Shown here piece after piece: positions 1-8,066 of a DNA stretch of 64,000 nucleotides. Made by a program: the position numbers and the translations under genes. This DNA is from Erysipelotrichales bacterium (GTDB lineage: Bacteria > Bacillota_I > Bacilli_A > Acholeplasmatales > WRBM01). The stretch is from NCBI GenBank assembly GCA_009784525.1, contig WRBM01000001.1, forward strand, positions 47,563 through 111,562, given 5' to 3'. The notes under the pieces are model-generated. The model was not told the origin of the DNA, searched no databases, and saw only the letters and a list, made by a program, of their open reading frames with translations. The stretch's first letter is position 1, and each line of letters starts with the position of its first letter.

Positions 1-814
1 TTTCTTCAATTGAATCTTGGGTGTATAACCATGGTAATACCCTCTCATCGGTAATTTCTCCCTTAATCAGTTTACGACAATAAATTAACTTCTGATCCAG
101 GAAGCCTTGAGTAACTACTCCTTCAGTTGTAATAATAAAAATTAACGGTTCTAATTTGGTCGATTGACTTTGTTTAATCGCATCATATACTTTTGAATCG
201 GTCATCTCATGAACCTCATCAATACAACCAACCTCAATATTAAAACCATCTTTGTTTCTACTTTGAGCTGAGAGTTTCTTAATCTTGTTTTTATTCTTTG
301 GCGAATAAATGAAGAAAATATTTTTCTTAGAATACTTTTCATTCCTCAGGGTCTTCGACCCTTCACGCATATTGTTTATCTCTTCAAAAAGAATTGATGC
401 CTGATCATTCGTGTTTGATGCACAAACAATGTCTGTTCCACCACTTGATAAAAAGAATTCAGCTAGGTCAATTCCTGCGATAAACGTCGTTTTACCGTTC
501 TTTCTCGCAACTAGCAATACTACTTCATTAAATCTACGAAGGCCGCTTGTTGCGCATTTAAAGCCGTAAGCAGTCTGTAATAATGCTTTTTCCCATAACT
601 CTAATAAGAATGGTTGACCATTGAATGGACTCTTTGTATGCTTACAGAATGTTTCAATAAAATTGATTCGCATTAAACCAGGCTTTGGGTCAAATGTAAA
701 TTTAGGATTACTTAATTCAGCTATCAAAAAATCAAGTTGGCTTTTTAATTCTTTACCAACTATAATGTTTCCTTTTTCAATTTCTTGATAATACTCAATT
801 AAATAATTCTCCAT
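1..814 (-). CDS. terL: Phage terminase large subunit, C-terminal part outside the window
   Basis: The reading frame starts at ATG 814 and runs open off the left edge (271 residues visible). It should be the ATP-driven motor that packages phage DNA. Visible ATPase signals are a Walker A-like ARKNGKT at residues 103-109, a Walker B-like CIDEVHE near 197-203 and a motif III-like FIITTEG at 226-232, the order of the Terminase_1 family. The nuclease domain would lie beyond the window. The terS-like gene ends 3 nt upstream, so the two are coupled. Family assignment rests on motifs and context. Confidence 0.9.
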   Translation of the reverse strand, partial: MENYLIEYYQEIEKGNIIVGKELKSQLDFLIAELSNPKFTFDPKPGLMRINFIETFCKHTKSPFNGQPFLLELWEKALLQTAYGFKCATSGLRRFNEVVLLVARKNGKTTFIAGIDLAEFFLSSGGTDIVCASNTNDQASILFEEINNMREGSKTLRNEKYSKKNIFFIYSPKNKNKIKKLSAQSRNKDGFNIEVGCIDEVHEMTDSKVYDAIKQSQSTKLEPLIFIITTEGVVTQGFLDQKLIYCRKLIKGEITDERVLPWLYTQDSIEE

Positions 815-817
815 TAA

Positions 818-1159
818 TTACCCCTTCATTTTATTTAAAAACATTTCTAACTCATCACCACCATCATCAGATACTTTTCCGATAATAGTGTTGATACTCT
901 TCATAACACTTACTAAGGTTGTTAAACCCTTTGAATATAGTTTTGAGGCTTCTGTTTGTTTTTGTCTTCCGTTTTTATTGATTTGAATTGAACCATGAAT
1001 CTTAATCTGTTCCTGTAAGACATCAATTTCACAAAGCAAAAAAGAAGCTTGCTTAGCAAGTTCATCAACTAAGCACCTCTTAGAGGCTTCAAACTTCTCT
1101 ATTCCCAGTTCAACTCTAAGCTTCTCATAAATTTCTGATACATCTTTAATGTTACTCAA
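818..1159 (-). CDS. terS: Terminase small subunit, P27-like
   Basis: A 113-residue mostly helical protein directly upstream of terL. A helical stretch around residues 30-60 followed by a polar loop (IQINKNGRQKQTEA) and a C-terminal helix resembles the P27 family of small terminases, which bind the packaging site and recruit the large subunit. It overlaps the upstream gene by 4 nt (ATGA). The terS-terL order supports the call; sequence similarity is moderate. The HTH protein at 9380-9889 is an alternative or second small-terminase candidate. Confidence 0.7.
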   Translation of the reverse strand: MSNIKDVSEIYEKLRVELGIEKFEASKRCLVDELAKQASFLLCEIDVLQEQIKIHGSIQINKNGRQKQTEASKLYSKGLTTLVSVMKSINTIIGKVSDDGGDELEMFLNKMKG

Positions 1160-1569
1160 TCCTCATCTCTGTTTAACATTCCAACCGGAATCATCAGTAC
1201 CTCACCAGGCAGCTCTTTGTCTGATAATTTCTCAAATAATTTATTCTTTGGTAATCGTTTCATCTTTCCATTTGATTTGTATACCAGCACACTGCTCATA
1301 AATGTCGTGATGTAGACTTCAACGTTTCCACCCAGTGTTTCTTGTAGATCTTCTAGTTTGAAGAATTCTTTCTTTGGTCTGACTGTTTGGATTGTTTCAT
1401 TAGCTTTGAATAACAGTGCATACTTTGGCGATTGGTATCCTTGGTATAGTCTTACTGGCATTACGATTGTTTGATTACAAGCTTCGCAGCATACATCTCC
1501 TTTGAAGGGGTGAGGATTACAGTCGTATCCTACAATTTTTGTCTCACATATAGAGCATATTTTATTCAT
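1156..1569 (-). CDS. Zinc-ribbon plus DUF3846-like phage protein
   Basis: 137 residues. The N-terminus carries two cysteine pairs (CSIC at 5-8 and a CCEAC group near 27-31), a likely zinc ribbon. The rest resembles DUF3846, with a VLVYKSNGKMKRLP core and a final PGEVLMIP strand. It is clearly paralogous to the C-terminal half of the protein at 1766-2569. The ribosome site AAGGAG precedes the ATG, with a promoter of the shared phage family about 40 nt upstream. Function unknown; DUF3846 proteins are common in phages and mobile elements. Confidence 0.75.
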   Translation of the reverse strand: MNKICSICETKIVGYDCNPHPFKGDVCCEACNQTIVMPVRLYQGYQSPKYALLFKANETIQTVRPKKEFFKLEDLQETLGGNVEVYITTFMSSVLVYKSNGKMKRLPKNKLFEKLSDKELPGEVLMIPVGMLNRDED

Positions 1570-1610
1570 TATTTCTTCTCCTTTTTTGGCTTCTTTAAAC
1601 CATTAACAAC

Positions 1611-1638
1611 ATTATACCGCTAAGAATTTATAAGTCTA
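1611..1638 (-). promoter_or_regulatory. Phage-family promoter 1 (TAGACT-N16-TATAAT)
   Basis: On the minus strand: -35 TAGACT at 1638-1633, spacer TATAAATTCTTAGCGG, -10 TATAAT at 1616-1611. The spacer is nearly identical in the copies at 2790, 3558 and 4223, and related in the one at 8067. It should drive the zinc/DUF3846 gene and terS-terL. Confidence 0.7.
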
Positions 1639-1765
1639 CTAATACAAGACTTAAAGAGTTTAAAGCCAACTAATAACATATCTTATACACAACTAATTCT
1701 CAAACCAAAAAGAAGGAACTTAAGTTTTATCAAGTTCTTCTTTTATTTATCAGTTGCACCCTTTA

Positions 1766-2569
1766 TTATTCAGGTCTTTCAAAGATTGCTTGTGGGCATA
1801 ATAAGATATCACCTATTAGTTTTATTTGGAATAACTTTTCAAACCACGTATTGATTGGCAATCTCTTTAACAACCCTTCTTGGTTGCACACAATCAATTT
1901 CTCTTTATATGGCGTTGGGTATATTTGAATTAGTCCATTTACACATTTTTGTATCTCTTCTAGTATGAAGTGTTCATCTTTTGGTCTAATTACTTCAACC
2001 GTTCCTTCTGTTTTAAATAACAATGCATGTTTAGGACTTTCGTTTTCGAGGAACATCTTCAGTGGCATTATCTTATTCATACATTTACTACAAAATGTTT
2101 TTCCATCAAATACTTCTGACTTTATTGCATCTTCCATTATTGACTTTTCACAAAGTGAACAAATTTCTTTATTTGGATCTTCATTAATTTTTTCATCTGT
2201 ATTATAGAAGTCTAATTTTACTTCTACACTACCAGTTTCATTTAATTCTCTTATAAGATGCCAAATCATATCACCAAAATCATCTTCCAACTCACAATCA
2301 CCTTGCATGATTACTTGTTTGGAATTTTGTGTTACACTCATTTTGAATTTAATTGAGCCTACATATTCAGATTTATCTATGCTTATAACACATTCACCTA
2401 ATTGCTTACTTAAATCTCTATGGTGTTTTATTTTAAAGTCCGTTTTAATTTTTTCGGCAAATTTAATCAAATTCTCTGCCTTTCTTCCAATAATGTATTG
2501 CCTTTTATTAATCAAAATATCTCTTTTTTCAACTAGTCTTTTGATTAACTCTTCATTTAACTTACTCAT
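1766..2569 (-). CDS. Fusion of a duplicated phage domain with a zinc-ribbon/DUF3846 domain
   Basis: 267 residues in two parts. Residues 1-130 match the paralogs at 2867-3334 and 3695-4183 (VEKRDILINKRQYIIG, then GDCELEDDFGDMIW). Residues 130-267 match the protein at 1156-1569, with cysteine pairs CSLC and CSKC and a DUF3846-like end. It therefore joins two families that are otherwise separate genes here. The ATG overlaps the stop of the 62-residue gene upstream (ATGAGTAA), with a GAGGAG ribosome site inside that gene, so translation is coupled. Function unknown. Confidence 0.75.
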   Translation of the reverse strand: MSKLNEELIKRLVEKRDILINKRQYIIGRKAENLIKFAEKIKTDFKIKHHRDLSKQLGECVISIDKSEYVGSIKFKMSVTQNSKQVIMQGDCELEDDFGDMIWHLIRELNETGSVEVKLDFYNTDEKINEDPNKEICSLCEKSIMEDAIKSEVFDGKTFCSKCMNKIMPLKMFLENESPKHALLFKTEGTVEVIRPKDEHFILEEIQKCVNGLIQIYPTPYKEKLIVCNQEGLLKRLPINTWFEKLFQIKLIGDILLCPQAIFERPE

Positions 2570-2750
2570 TTGCTATCTCCTCATAAATAATTGTTATTTT
2601 CACACTTTCTCCTTGTATAAATGTTGGCAAAAATTGTGTTTCAATAATCTTCATGATATCAAAAGCTTCAGCACACTCTCCTTTTGTCATTGTTATTTCT
2701 GATTCTTGTACTGCCATTATTGAATAATTAATCCTATTATTTGTTTCCAT
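2562..2750 (-). CDS. Small phage protein of a duplicated pair
   Basis: 62 residues, paralogous to the 62-residue protein at 3327-3515: both have a KGECAEA/RGECDSV-type core and end in an acidic IIYEE/IIYDE tail. It follows a shared-family promoter and an AAAGGAGAG ribosome site and overlaps the next gene by 8 nt. The duplication of this small gene together with its partner supports it being real. No known family recognised. Confidence 0.7.
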   Translation of the reverse strand: METNNRINYSIMAVQESEITMTKGECAEAFDIMKIIETQFLPTFIQGESVKITIIYEEIANE

Positions 2751-2789
2751 TTTATCTCTCCTTTTGGACCCTTTTGGATCTTAATCAAA

Positions 2790-2817
2790 AGTATACCGCA
2801 AACAATTTTTAAGTCTA
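2790..2817 (-). promoter_or_regulatory. Phage-family promoter 2
   Basis: Minus strand: -35 TAGACT (2817-2812), 16-nt spacer TAAAAATTGTTTGCGG, -10 TATACT (2795-2790). It lies about 40 nt upstream of the 62-residue gene. Confidence 0.65.
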
Positions 2818-2866
2818 TCATTTTATTCTCATTAAGCTAAGAAAAGCAACTAACTTATCCTTTGTG

Positions 2867-3334
2867 TTAGTTCTTATCTGTTAAATCTATCTCGGTAGTT
2901 TCTATCGTTTCTCCTGTATAGAAATCTACCTCAACCATTGTTACTTTTCTGAGCTTAATCATTGTGTCGATAAAATCTATCGTGATTGTTTTTCTTTCTG
3001 ATCTGTCCCAACCCCTTGTGGACTTCAAAATCATCTCACCAAACTCACCCTCTGAACAACATTCTCCTTTGATGATTTTTGATTTTGTTCCTTGCTTGAT
3101 TTTGATTCTGTATTTAATCATTTCTGTTTCATCTGAGTCTTTATAACTGATAACACATTCTTTGGCATATTCACTAAGTTCTTTGTAATGTTTTACCTCG
3201 AACCCTATTTTCACTTCTTTTGAGAATGCTAGGATATTTTCCGCTTTAGTCCCAATCACAAAGTGTTTGTCATAGATTATAATTTCTCTTTTCTCAATGA
3301 GTTCTTTTATTAATTCCTCAGTTTCCTTATTCAT
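2867..3334 (-). CDS. Phage protein, paralog of 1766 N-terminus and 3695
   Basis: A start at 3334 is preferred over an upstream ATG. It overlaps the preceding small gene in the same way as the 2569 start does and has a GAGG ribosome site 5 nt upstream. The protein is about 155 residues and contains the shared domain: an LIEKREIII...FVIGTKAEN opening, a KECVISY strand, GECCSEGEFGEMI, then a TITIDFIDT strand. It lacks the zinc/DUF3846 half carried by the 1766 protein. Function unknown. Confidence 0.7.
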   Translation of the reverse strand: MNKETEELIKELIEKREIIIYDKHFVIGTKAENILAFSKEVKIGFEVKHYKELSEYAKECVISYKDSDETEMIKYRIKIKQGTKSKIIKGECCSEGEFGEMILKSTRGWDRSERKTITIDFIDTMIKLRKVTMVEVDFYTGETIETTEIDLTDKN

Positions 3335-3515
3335 CCTTAACCTCATCATAAATAATTTTTATTTTTGTTTTCTGTCCTTTTATTAACTTTGGTATTATGT
3401 TTTTTTCAATAATTTCCATAACCTCACCCACACTATCACATTCCCCTCTTCCAAATGTCGTTCCTGATATTTGTTCTGCTTCAAATACATAACTAATTTT
3501 GTTCTTTTTTTCCAT
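3327..3515 (-). CDS. Small phage protein of a duplicated pair
   Basis: 62 residues, paralogous to 2562-2750, with an AAAAGGAGG ribosome site and a shared-family promoter upstream. Its end overlaps the following gene, repeating the arrangement of the other copy. Function unknown. Confidence 0.7.
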   Translation of the reverse strand: MEKKNKISYVFEAEQISGTTFGRGECDSVGEVMEIIEKNIIPKLIKGQKTKIKIIYDEVKDE

Positions 3516-3557
3516 AATAATTTCCTCCTTTTTCGACTTTTCTAAGCCGTTAACAAC

Positions 3558-3585
3558 ATTATACCGCTAAGAATTTATAAGTCTA
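3558..3585 (-). promoter_or_regulatory. Phage-family promoter 3
   Basis: Minus strand: TAGACT (3585-3580), spacer TATAAATTCTTAGCGG identical to promoter 1, and TATAAT (3563-3558). Upstream flank and leader are also nearly identical to promoter 1, indicating a recent duplication of the whole control region. Confidence 0.7.
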
Positions 3586-3694
3586 CTAATACAAGACTTA
3601 AAGATTTTAAAGCCCACTAATAACACATAACATACATAAATCCTAACCAAAAAGCAACCAATAGCTCTTTAAGCTATTTGATGCTTTGTTTAAA

Positions 3695-4183
3695 CTACTT
3701 TATTGGGTTACCATGAAAGTCAAGTGGATTGCCCTTCTCATCTACTCTTCTTAGTAATTTCCGATTCTCAGAACTAATTGTTGTATCAATGAATTTGATT
3801 GTGACAGTTTTCTTTTCTGCTCTGTTCCAATCCTTCGTTTCTTCCCAAATCATTTGTCCGAACTCTTCCTCTGACTGACATTCACCATATATTTCTTTTG
3901 ATTTTGAACCTTGCTTGATTGTTAGTTCGAATTTGGTACTAGTTGCTTGTTCAGGATGTTCATAGCTGATGATGCATTCGCCGTGGAGTTTGCTAAACTC
4001 TTGGTGATGTGTTACTTTGAATCCTGATTTTACTGTTTTAGTGAATTCTAGAATCATTTCTGCTTTTTGCCCGATCACATAGTGTCGGCCATTTCTGATA
4101 ATCTCACGACTCTCTTTTAATTCGGCCATAAGCTTATCAACTTCATGAATTTCTTGTTTCTCTGATTCTTGTTTTTTTATCAT
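3695..4183 (-). CDS. Phage protein, third paralog of the duplicated domain
   Basis: A start at 4183 is chosen because AAGGAG lies 7 nt upstream; a longer frame to 4234 would run into the promoter. Residues 20-140 match the shared domain (LKESREIIRNGRHYVIG, GECIISYE, GECQSEEEFGQMIW, VTIKFIDTT). A charged N-terminus (KKQESEKQEIHEVDK) is specific to this copy. No 62-residue partner gene precedes it. Function unknown. Confidence 0.7.
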   Translation of the reverse strand: MIKKQESEKQEIHEVDKLMAELKESREIIRNGRHYVIGQKAEMILEFTKTVKSGFKVTHHQEFSKLHGECIISYEHPEQATSTKFELTIKQGSKSKEIYGECQSEEEFGQMIWEETKDWNRAEKKTVTIKFIDTTISSENRKLLRRVDEKGNPLDFHGNPIK

Positions 4184-4222
4184 TTCGTTTCTCCTTCTTA
4201 AGCCCTTGTGGCTGTTACTAAA

Positions 4223-4250
4223 ACAATACCGCAAACAATTTATAAGTCAA
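4223..4250 (-). promoter_or_regulatory. Phage-family promoter 4
   Basis: Minus strand: TTGACT (4250-4245), 16-nt spacer TATAAATTGTTTGCGG, weaker -10 TATTGT (4228-4223). It drives the 3695-4183 gene. Confidence 0.65.
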
Positions 4251-4274
4251 CTAATATCGCATTAATTAAAGGTC

Positions 4275-4424
4275 TGCGGCAAAAACCAGTCAAGCATAAC
4301 CCAGAATGTGCATTTGGAGTGCGTGGATTTGCCCGAAGTGGGCAGGTCTTTGCGTTGGGGGATTGCGGTTGAGCAAAGCCCGTTTGCGTTCCCCCTTTGC
4401 CAGTCTCTTGATTACTTTGCCGCA
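4275..4424. other. GC-rich foldable island, possible structured RNA or non-coding mobile element
   Basis: About 150 bases of strikingly GC-rich sequence in an AT-rich intergenic region. The ends pair: TGCGGCAAA at 4275-4283 with TTTGCCGCA at 4416-4424, extended by CAAG/CTTG (4291-4294 and 4407-4410). Inside are a GGGGG/CCCCC arm (4357-4361 with 4391-4395) containing a GCAAA/TTTGC stem, and a TGCCC/GGGCA hairpin at 4330-4344. A 61-codon frame here has no recognisable protein character. I do not recognise a known RNA family. Confidence 0.45.
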
Positions 4425-4955
4425 TACTTAGATTGTATAATAAGTCATCAGTATTTTTGGTTTGCTGAGAGCATACAATTTTAATTTTTTTTCATAATTT
4501 TATGCAGAAATTCTGTTGTGTTTCAAATAGTCAAATTTCAATCTAGTTTTTAGCTTAGCTTTTGGCTTAACTATCACGTTTTTTGCACCTTTATAGTAAA
4601 TTCTGAAACTGTACCCTTAGGGGGTGCAGTTTAGCGATGAAATCTTACCATTTTGAGGTCAAAAAAGGACTCCAACAGGAATCCATTTTTTCAAAAAAGT
4701 GAGGCCGCGTATTTCAGAGGTTGGGCTTTCGGTGTGGTGAAAATGAAAAAAAATGAACAGCCTGGGGGGCTATTCATAAATCTTAATTTCAATTTAATGT
4801 ACTCAATTTCGAATATATTATAATTGCGAAAATAGTATTTTCGCAATCTCATTCTTCGTAGTGACTTATCCAAACCTAACCGTATCTAATTCGATACGGT
4901 TAATGGAATTGCCTATTTCAACCTCGATCTTTATTATTAATTATTCAGGAAAGTT
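4425..4955. other. Intergenic region with a cluster of dyads, no gene seen
   Basis: It contains a copy of a 19-bp motif (4460-4478), a hairpin AAACTG...CAGTTT near 4605-4632 whose GGGTGCAGTTT edge vaguely resembles an IS3-type end, and a terminator-like GGACTCC/GGAATCC stem flanked by A and T runs (about 4660-4693). Two perfect inverted repeats follow: TTGCGAAAATA/TATTTTCGCAA (4824-4846) and AACCGTATC/GATACGGTT (4878-4901). The last may terminate the rhuM transcript. No credible coding frame. Confidence 0.4.
4460..4478 (+). repeat. 19-bp direct repeat, copy A
   Basis: Partner of the copy at 9947-9965, with two mismatches. Located 36 nt from the GC-rich island. Could be a recombination scar, a regulatory site or a shared leader. 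Confidence 0.5.
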
Positions 4956-5999
4956 TTATTTTTTCTTCTTACCCTTCGTTTTGTGCGGCTTTCCCTCAAG
5001 TAATTCATAAGTCTTCATGACCGTATCAAGGAAATCCATTTCTGCCTGTGTTAATTCCTCAGCTGATTTCTTAATATATTTGTCATATTCATTAGATGCA
5101 ATTTTAGTTGCTTCTTCATGTGATACTTCTCCTGCCGCACTTAGTGTCGGTTTTTCTCGATAAACAATAAATCTTTCTAACTCCTTAACCCAATCACTCA
5201 TATACATTATTTCTTGATCATAGGCTTTCATTTCTGCTATTTCTAAATAGGCAGATACCATTAAATTTAATTGCTTTATTTCATTTTCATTCAAATAATT
5301 TTTCGCAATTAATACTTCATTTTTGTTCGGTCTTAATCCTTTGAATGCCTGCAGACCCATGAAAGGTGACTCAGAGTTCGCTCTAGATGCTATTAGTTCT
5401 GCTGCTGTGTGTTGATGAACTGCAAAGTGAAGTTTATTTTGCATTATCTTAAAGAATTCAATTGCAACTTCTGACTTTGGATTATAGTCAATACTGGTTG
5501 CGAATAAGTCTAAGACTTGTCGGTAAAACACTTTTTCGCTAGAACGTATATCACGGATCCTATCAAGAAGTTCTTTGAAGTATGTTCCACCACCTGCATT
5601 CTTCAACAACTCGTCATTCATCACAAATCCTTTTTGCATATATTCCTTTAATATTGAAGTTGCCCATTTTCTAAAATGAATTCCTCGATGGGATTTTACA
5701 CGATAACCAATTGCAATAATCATTTCCAGATTATAGTATTCAATGTCACGGCTCACCTGACGGCTACCTTCGTTTTGAACTGTTGCATATTTTGCAACAG
5801 TTGCCAGATCATCCAATTCGCCATCTTGAAAAATACTTTTTATATGCCTTGAAATAGTAGATTTATCACGTTGGAAAAGGTTCGCTATTTTATCTAAGGG
5901 AAGCCAGATATTGTCATCATCAAAAAAAGTTTCTACTTTTGTTTTTCCATCTTCTGTCTGATATATTAAAATATCATTTTTCTTTTTTGATTTTGACAC
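4956..5999 (-). CDS. rhuM: RhuM-family virulence protein
   Basis: 347 residues, full length for the RhuM family. Residues 1-130 carry the typical DNA-binding-like part: KTKVETFFDDDNIWLP, a DKSTISRHIK helix-turn-helix, EYYNLEMIIAIGYRV and FRKWAT. The C-terminus is a lysine tail (KTKGKKKK). RhuM proteins are widespread on pathogenicity islands and prophages, some next to Fic/Doc genes; biochemical role is uncertain. It is a single-gene unit with a TGTTATAAT extended -10 at about 6036-6041. Confidence 0.85.
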   Translation of the reverse strand: MSKSKKKNDILIYQTEDGKTKVETFFDDDNIWLPLDKIANLFQRDKSTISRHIKSIFQDGELDDLATVAKYATVQNEGSRQVSRDIEYYNLEMIIAIGYRVKSHRGIHFRKWATSILKEYMQKGFVMNDELLKNAGGGTYFKELLDRIRDIRSSEKVFYRQVLDLFATSIDYNPKSEVAIEFFKIMQNKLHFAVHQHTAAELIASRANSESPFMGLQAFKGLRPNKNEVLIAKNYLNENEIKQLNLMVSAYLEIAEMKAYDQEIMYMSDWVKELERFIVYREKPTLSAAGEVSHEEATKIASNEYDKYIKKSAEELTQAEMDFLDTVMKTYELLEGKPHKTKGKKKK

Positions 6000-6087
6000 A
6001 ATAATCGCTCCCTTAATGCTTCTTTACGTGCAAGTATTATAACACTTTCTATTATATTTTCAACATTAACATTACGTATTCAATATC

Positions 6088-6114
6088 AATTTAACAGACA
6101 ATGTCTGTTAAATT
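6088..6114. promoter_or_regulatory. Perfect 13-bp inverted repeat (AATTTAACAGACA/TGTCTGTTAAATT)
   Basis: Two 13-bp arms separated by one base, lying about 50 nt upstream of the rhuM -10 and about 60 nt beyond the end of the HNH gene. It could be an operator for rhuM or a terminator for the metK-HNH transcript; the arms are AT-rich and lack a strong following U-run, which favours a protein-binding site. Confidence 0.4.
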
Positions 6115-6174
6115 AAAAAGTAATAACTAAAATTAGCCTTCCTTTCTTTAATCAGATATAGAATTATAAAATAT

Positions 6175-6465
6175 TCAGAATGGTTTCAACTGTCCATTAT
6201 GATCAAACTCAATAGTCCTTTTACCATCTAACTCTCTATGTATTTGCTTATGACAATTCTTACACACGGCCATCAGATTATCATTACCTAATCTTATTTC
6301 AATGTCATTATAATTTTGGTCAGTCAATGGAATAATATGATGTACCGTTTCCGCAACTCCGCCACATCTTTCACATTTAAAGTTTTGTTCTTGAAGTTTA
6401 TAATCTCTTGCATTAAACCATGCTTTAGAGTTATAAAAGTTTTGAAGTTGCTTACTCTTCGCCAT
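6175..6465 (-). CDS. HNH endonuclease
   Basis: 96 residues with the HNH fold: CERCGG near 31-36, VHHIIPL near 41-47, NDNLMAVCKNCHKQIH near 61-76. The two CxxC pairs would bind a structural zinc and the HH...N...H residues form the ββα-metal site. Small HNH proteins next to terminases help DNA packaging in many phages. It overlaps the end of metK by 14 nt, so translation is coupled. Confidence 0.9.
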   Translation of the reverse strand: MAKSKQLQNFYNSKAWFNARDYKLQEQNFKCERCGGVAETVHHIIPLTDQNYNDIEIRLGNDNLMAVCKNCHKQIHRELDGKRTIEFDHNGQLKPF

Positions 6466-7582
6466 CCTCTAATACCTGATCCATTGCTTCTAAAAGTTCT
6501 TCTTCTCTATCGGTATGTTCCCATGGATGCTGGTTACTAATTCCAACATGTCCATATTCAGCCAATGATCCAAACTTTTCAAAAGTCATAAATGCATATT
6601 TAATAGTTTTAGGTTTAAGGTCGAATACTTTCTTGATAACTTCTAATAAAGTCGCATCTTCTGATTGGGTTCTGTCAGTTTTAATTGAGATACTAACAGG
6701 ATCCGCAACTCCTATCGCATAAGCTATCCCAATCTCACAGTATTTAACTAAGAAAGTTTTGACAATATTCTTTGCGATATACCTCGCATAGTATGCGGCT
6801 GAACGGTCAACCTTAGATAAATCCTTACCACTCCAAGCCCCACCACCATGTAAGGCAAGTCCACCATAACTATCACATTGTAGTTTTCTTCCAGTCAGTC
6901 CACTATCTGCATACGGACCACCTTTAACAAATTCTCCGGTCGGATTAATTAGCACTTTCGTGCTTTCGTTAAGATACTTTGATGGAATGACTGTTTCGAT
7001 TGCCATTCTAATTGGTCCTTCATATTTATTTCTTTCAACTGACTCTTTTGTCTGAATCGAGACAACCACACAAGACACATTTGTCGGTTTATCATTTTTA
7101 TCATATTCAACTGAAACCTGACACTTACCATCTACTCCATAAATTTCAGGGTATAACCTTGTTAATGAATCTAGTTTCATTGCCAGTTTTCTTGATAAGA
7201 CAATTGATAAAGGCATCATTTCTTTTGTCTCATCACAAGCATAGCCATACATAATCCCTTGATCACCGGCTCCACCTTTATCAACTCCAAGAGCTATATC
7301 TGATGATTGTTTGGAAACTTGTAACATAATATCAAATTCATCGCCATTATAGCCAATGTTATTTAATGTTTGTTTGGCAATATTTTCATAATCTACTTGT
7401 GCATTTGTGCTTACCTCTCCAGCTATTACCAATAAATTATCTTTTATTAAACATTCAATCGCACATCTTGCATTCTTATCAATCAAGCTAATGGCTTCTA
7501 AAAGAGAATCTGCGATTTGATCGCAGACTTTATCAGGGTGTCCCCTCATTACTGATTCACTTGTTTTAATCATTTTTATCAC
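6452..7582 (-). CDS. metK: S-adenosylmethionine synthetase, phage-borne copy
   Basis: 376 residues, slightly short for MetK but with every signature: GHPDK at 14-18, GAGDQG at 104-109 and the phosphate-binding loop GGGAWSGKDLSKVDRSAAY at about 246-264 (usually AFSGKDPTK). It would make SAM from methionine and ATP. Its neighbours are a ParB-methyltransferase fusion and an unknown gene (overlap 4 nt), so it probably feeds DNA methylation during infection. Placement within a packaging module, not with housekeeping genes, indicates a phage-acquired copy. Confidence 0.93.
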   Translation of the reverse strand: MIKMIKTSESVMRGHPDKVCDQIADSLLEAISLIDKNARCAIECLIKDNLLVIAGEVSTNAQVDYENIAKQTLNNIGYNGDEFDIMLQVSKQSSDIALGVDKGGAGDQGIMYGYACDETKEMMPLSIVLSRKLAMKLDSLTRLYPEIYGVDGKCQVSVEYDKNDKPTNVSCVVVSIQTKESVERNKYEGPIRMAIETVIPSKYLNESTKVLINPTGEFVKGGPYADSGLTGRKLQCDSYGGLALHGGGAWSGKDLSKVDRSAAYYARYIAKNIVKTFLVKYCEIGIAYAIGVADPVSISIKTDRTQSEDATLLEVIKKVFDLKPKTIKYAFMTFEKFGSLAEYGHVGISNQHPWEHTDREEELLEAMDQVLEDGEE

Positions 7583-8040
7583 TCCAATATTTTTTTATAA
7601 ATAATACTTGCATACCTACAGTATCCAAACCCTTCTGATTCAATCAATAATACAAACTCACTATTTTTACTCGTTACGGCAAGCACATGCCAGATATTAT
7701 CCTCAACATACATCAGGTGTTTGTTTTCTAGAATGAACTCATATTCATCCATTGGCTCGTTAATAACTCTCATTAACTCTTGATTACTTATGATGATTGT
7801 TTTTACAATTATGAATTCATGCTTAGGGGTTATCTCATCTCCAATTGGCTTTCTAATAAAGTTTGTTCTTAAGTTTCTTAATATTTCAAACTCATCTTTA
7901 TCAGGTACAATTGCACATCCACCCCAAGTGCCGTGTAGTTGTCCAATACCATCAATTAATTCTACAATGCCAACTTTTCCTTGATAGTATGGTTCACCCA
8001 CCATCTTAATTATTCTAATTCTTGTTCCAATCTCAACCAT
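7579..8040 (-). CDS. DUF4314-like phage protein
   Basis: 153 residues. Residues 1-50 (GTRIRIIKMVG, YYQGKVGIVELID, GQLHGTWGG) resemble DUF4314, a small β-barrel domain common in phages and plasmids; the remaining 100 residues are unfamiliar. It overlaps metK by 4 nt and has an AAAGGAGAG ribosome site behind a shared-family promoter. Function unknown. Confidence 0.65.
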   Translation of the reverse strand: MVEIGTRIRIIKMVGEPYYQGKVGIVELIDGIGQLHGTWGGCAIVPDKDEFEILRNLRTNFIRKPIGDEITPKHEFIIVKTIIISNQELMRVINEPMDEYEFILENKHLMYVEDNIWHVLAVTSKNSEFVLLIESEGFGYCRYASIIYKKILE

Positions 8041-8066
8041 TTCGACTCTCCTTTTCTAACAAACAA

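Noticed and set aside
4240..4425. 61-codon minus-strand frame over the GC-rich island
   Set aside because: No ribosome site, and a composition driven by the paired GC-rich arms; better explained as a structured or mobile non-coding element.
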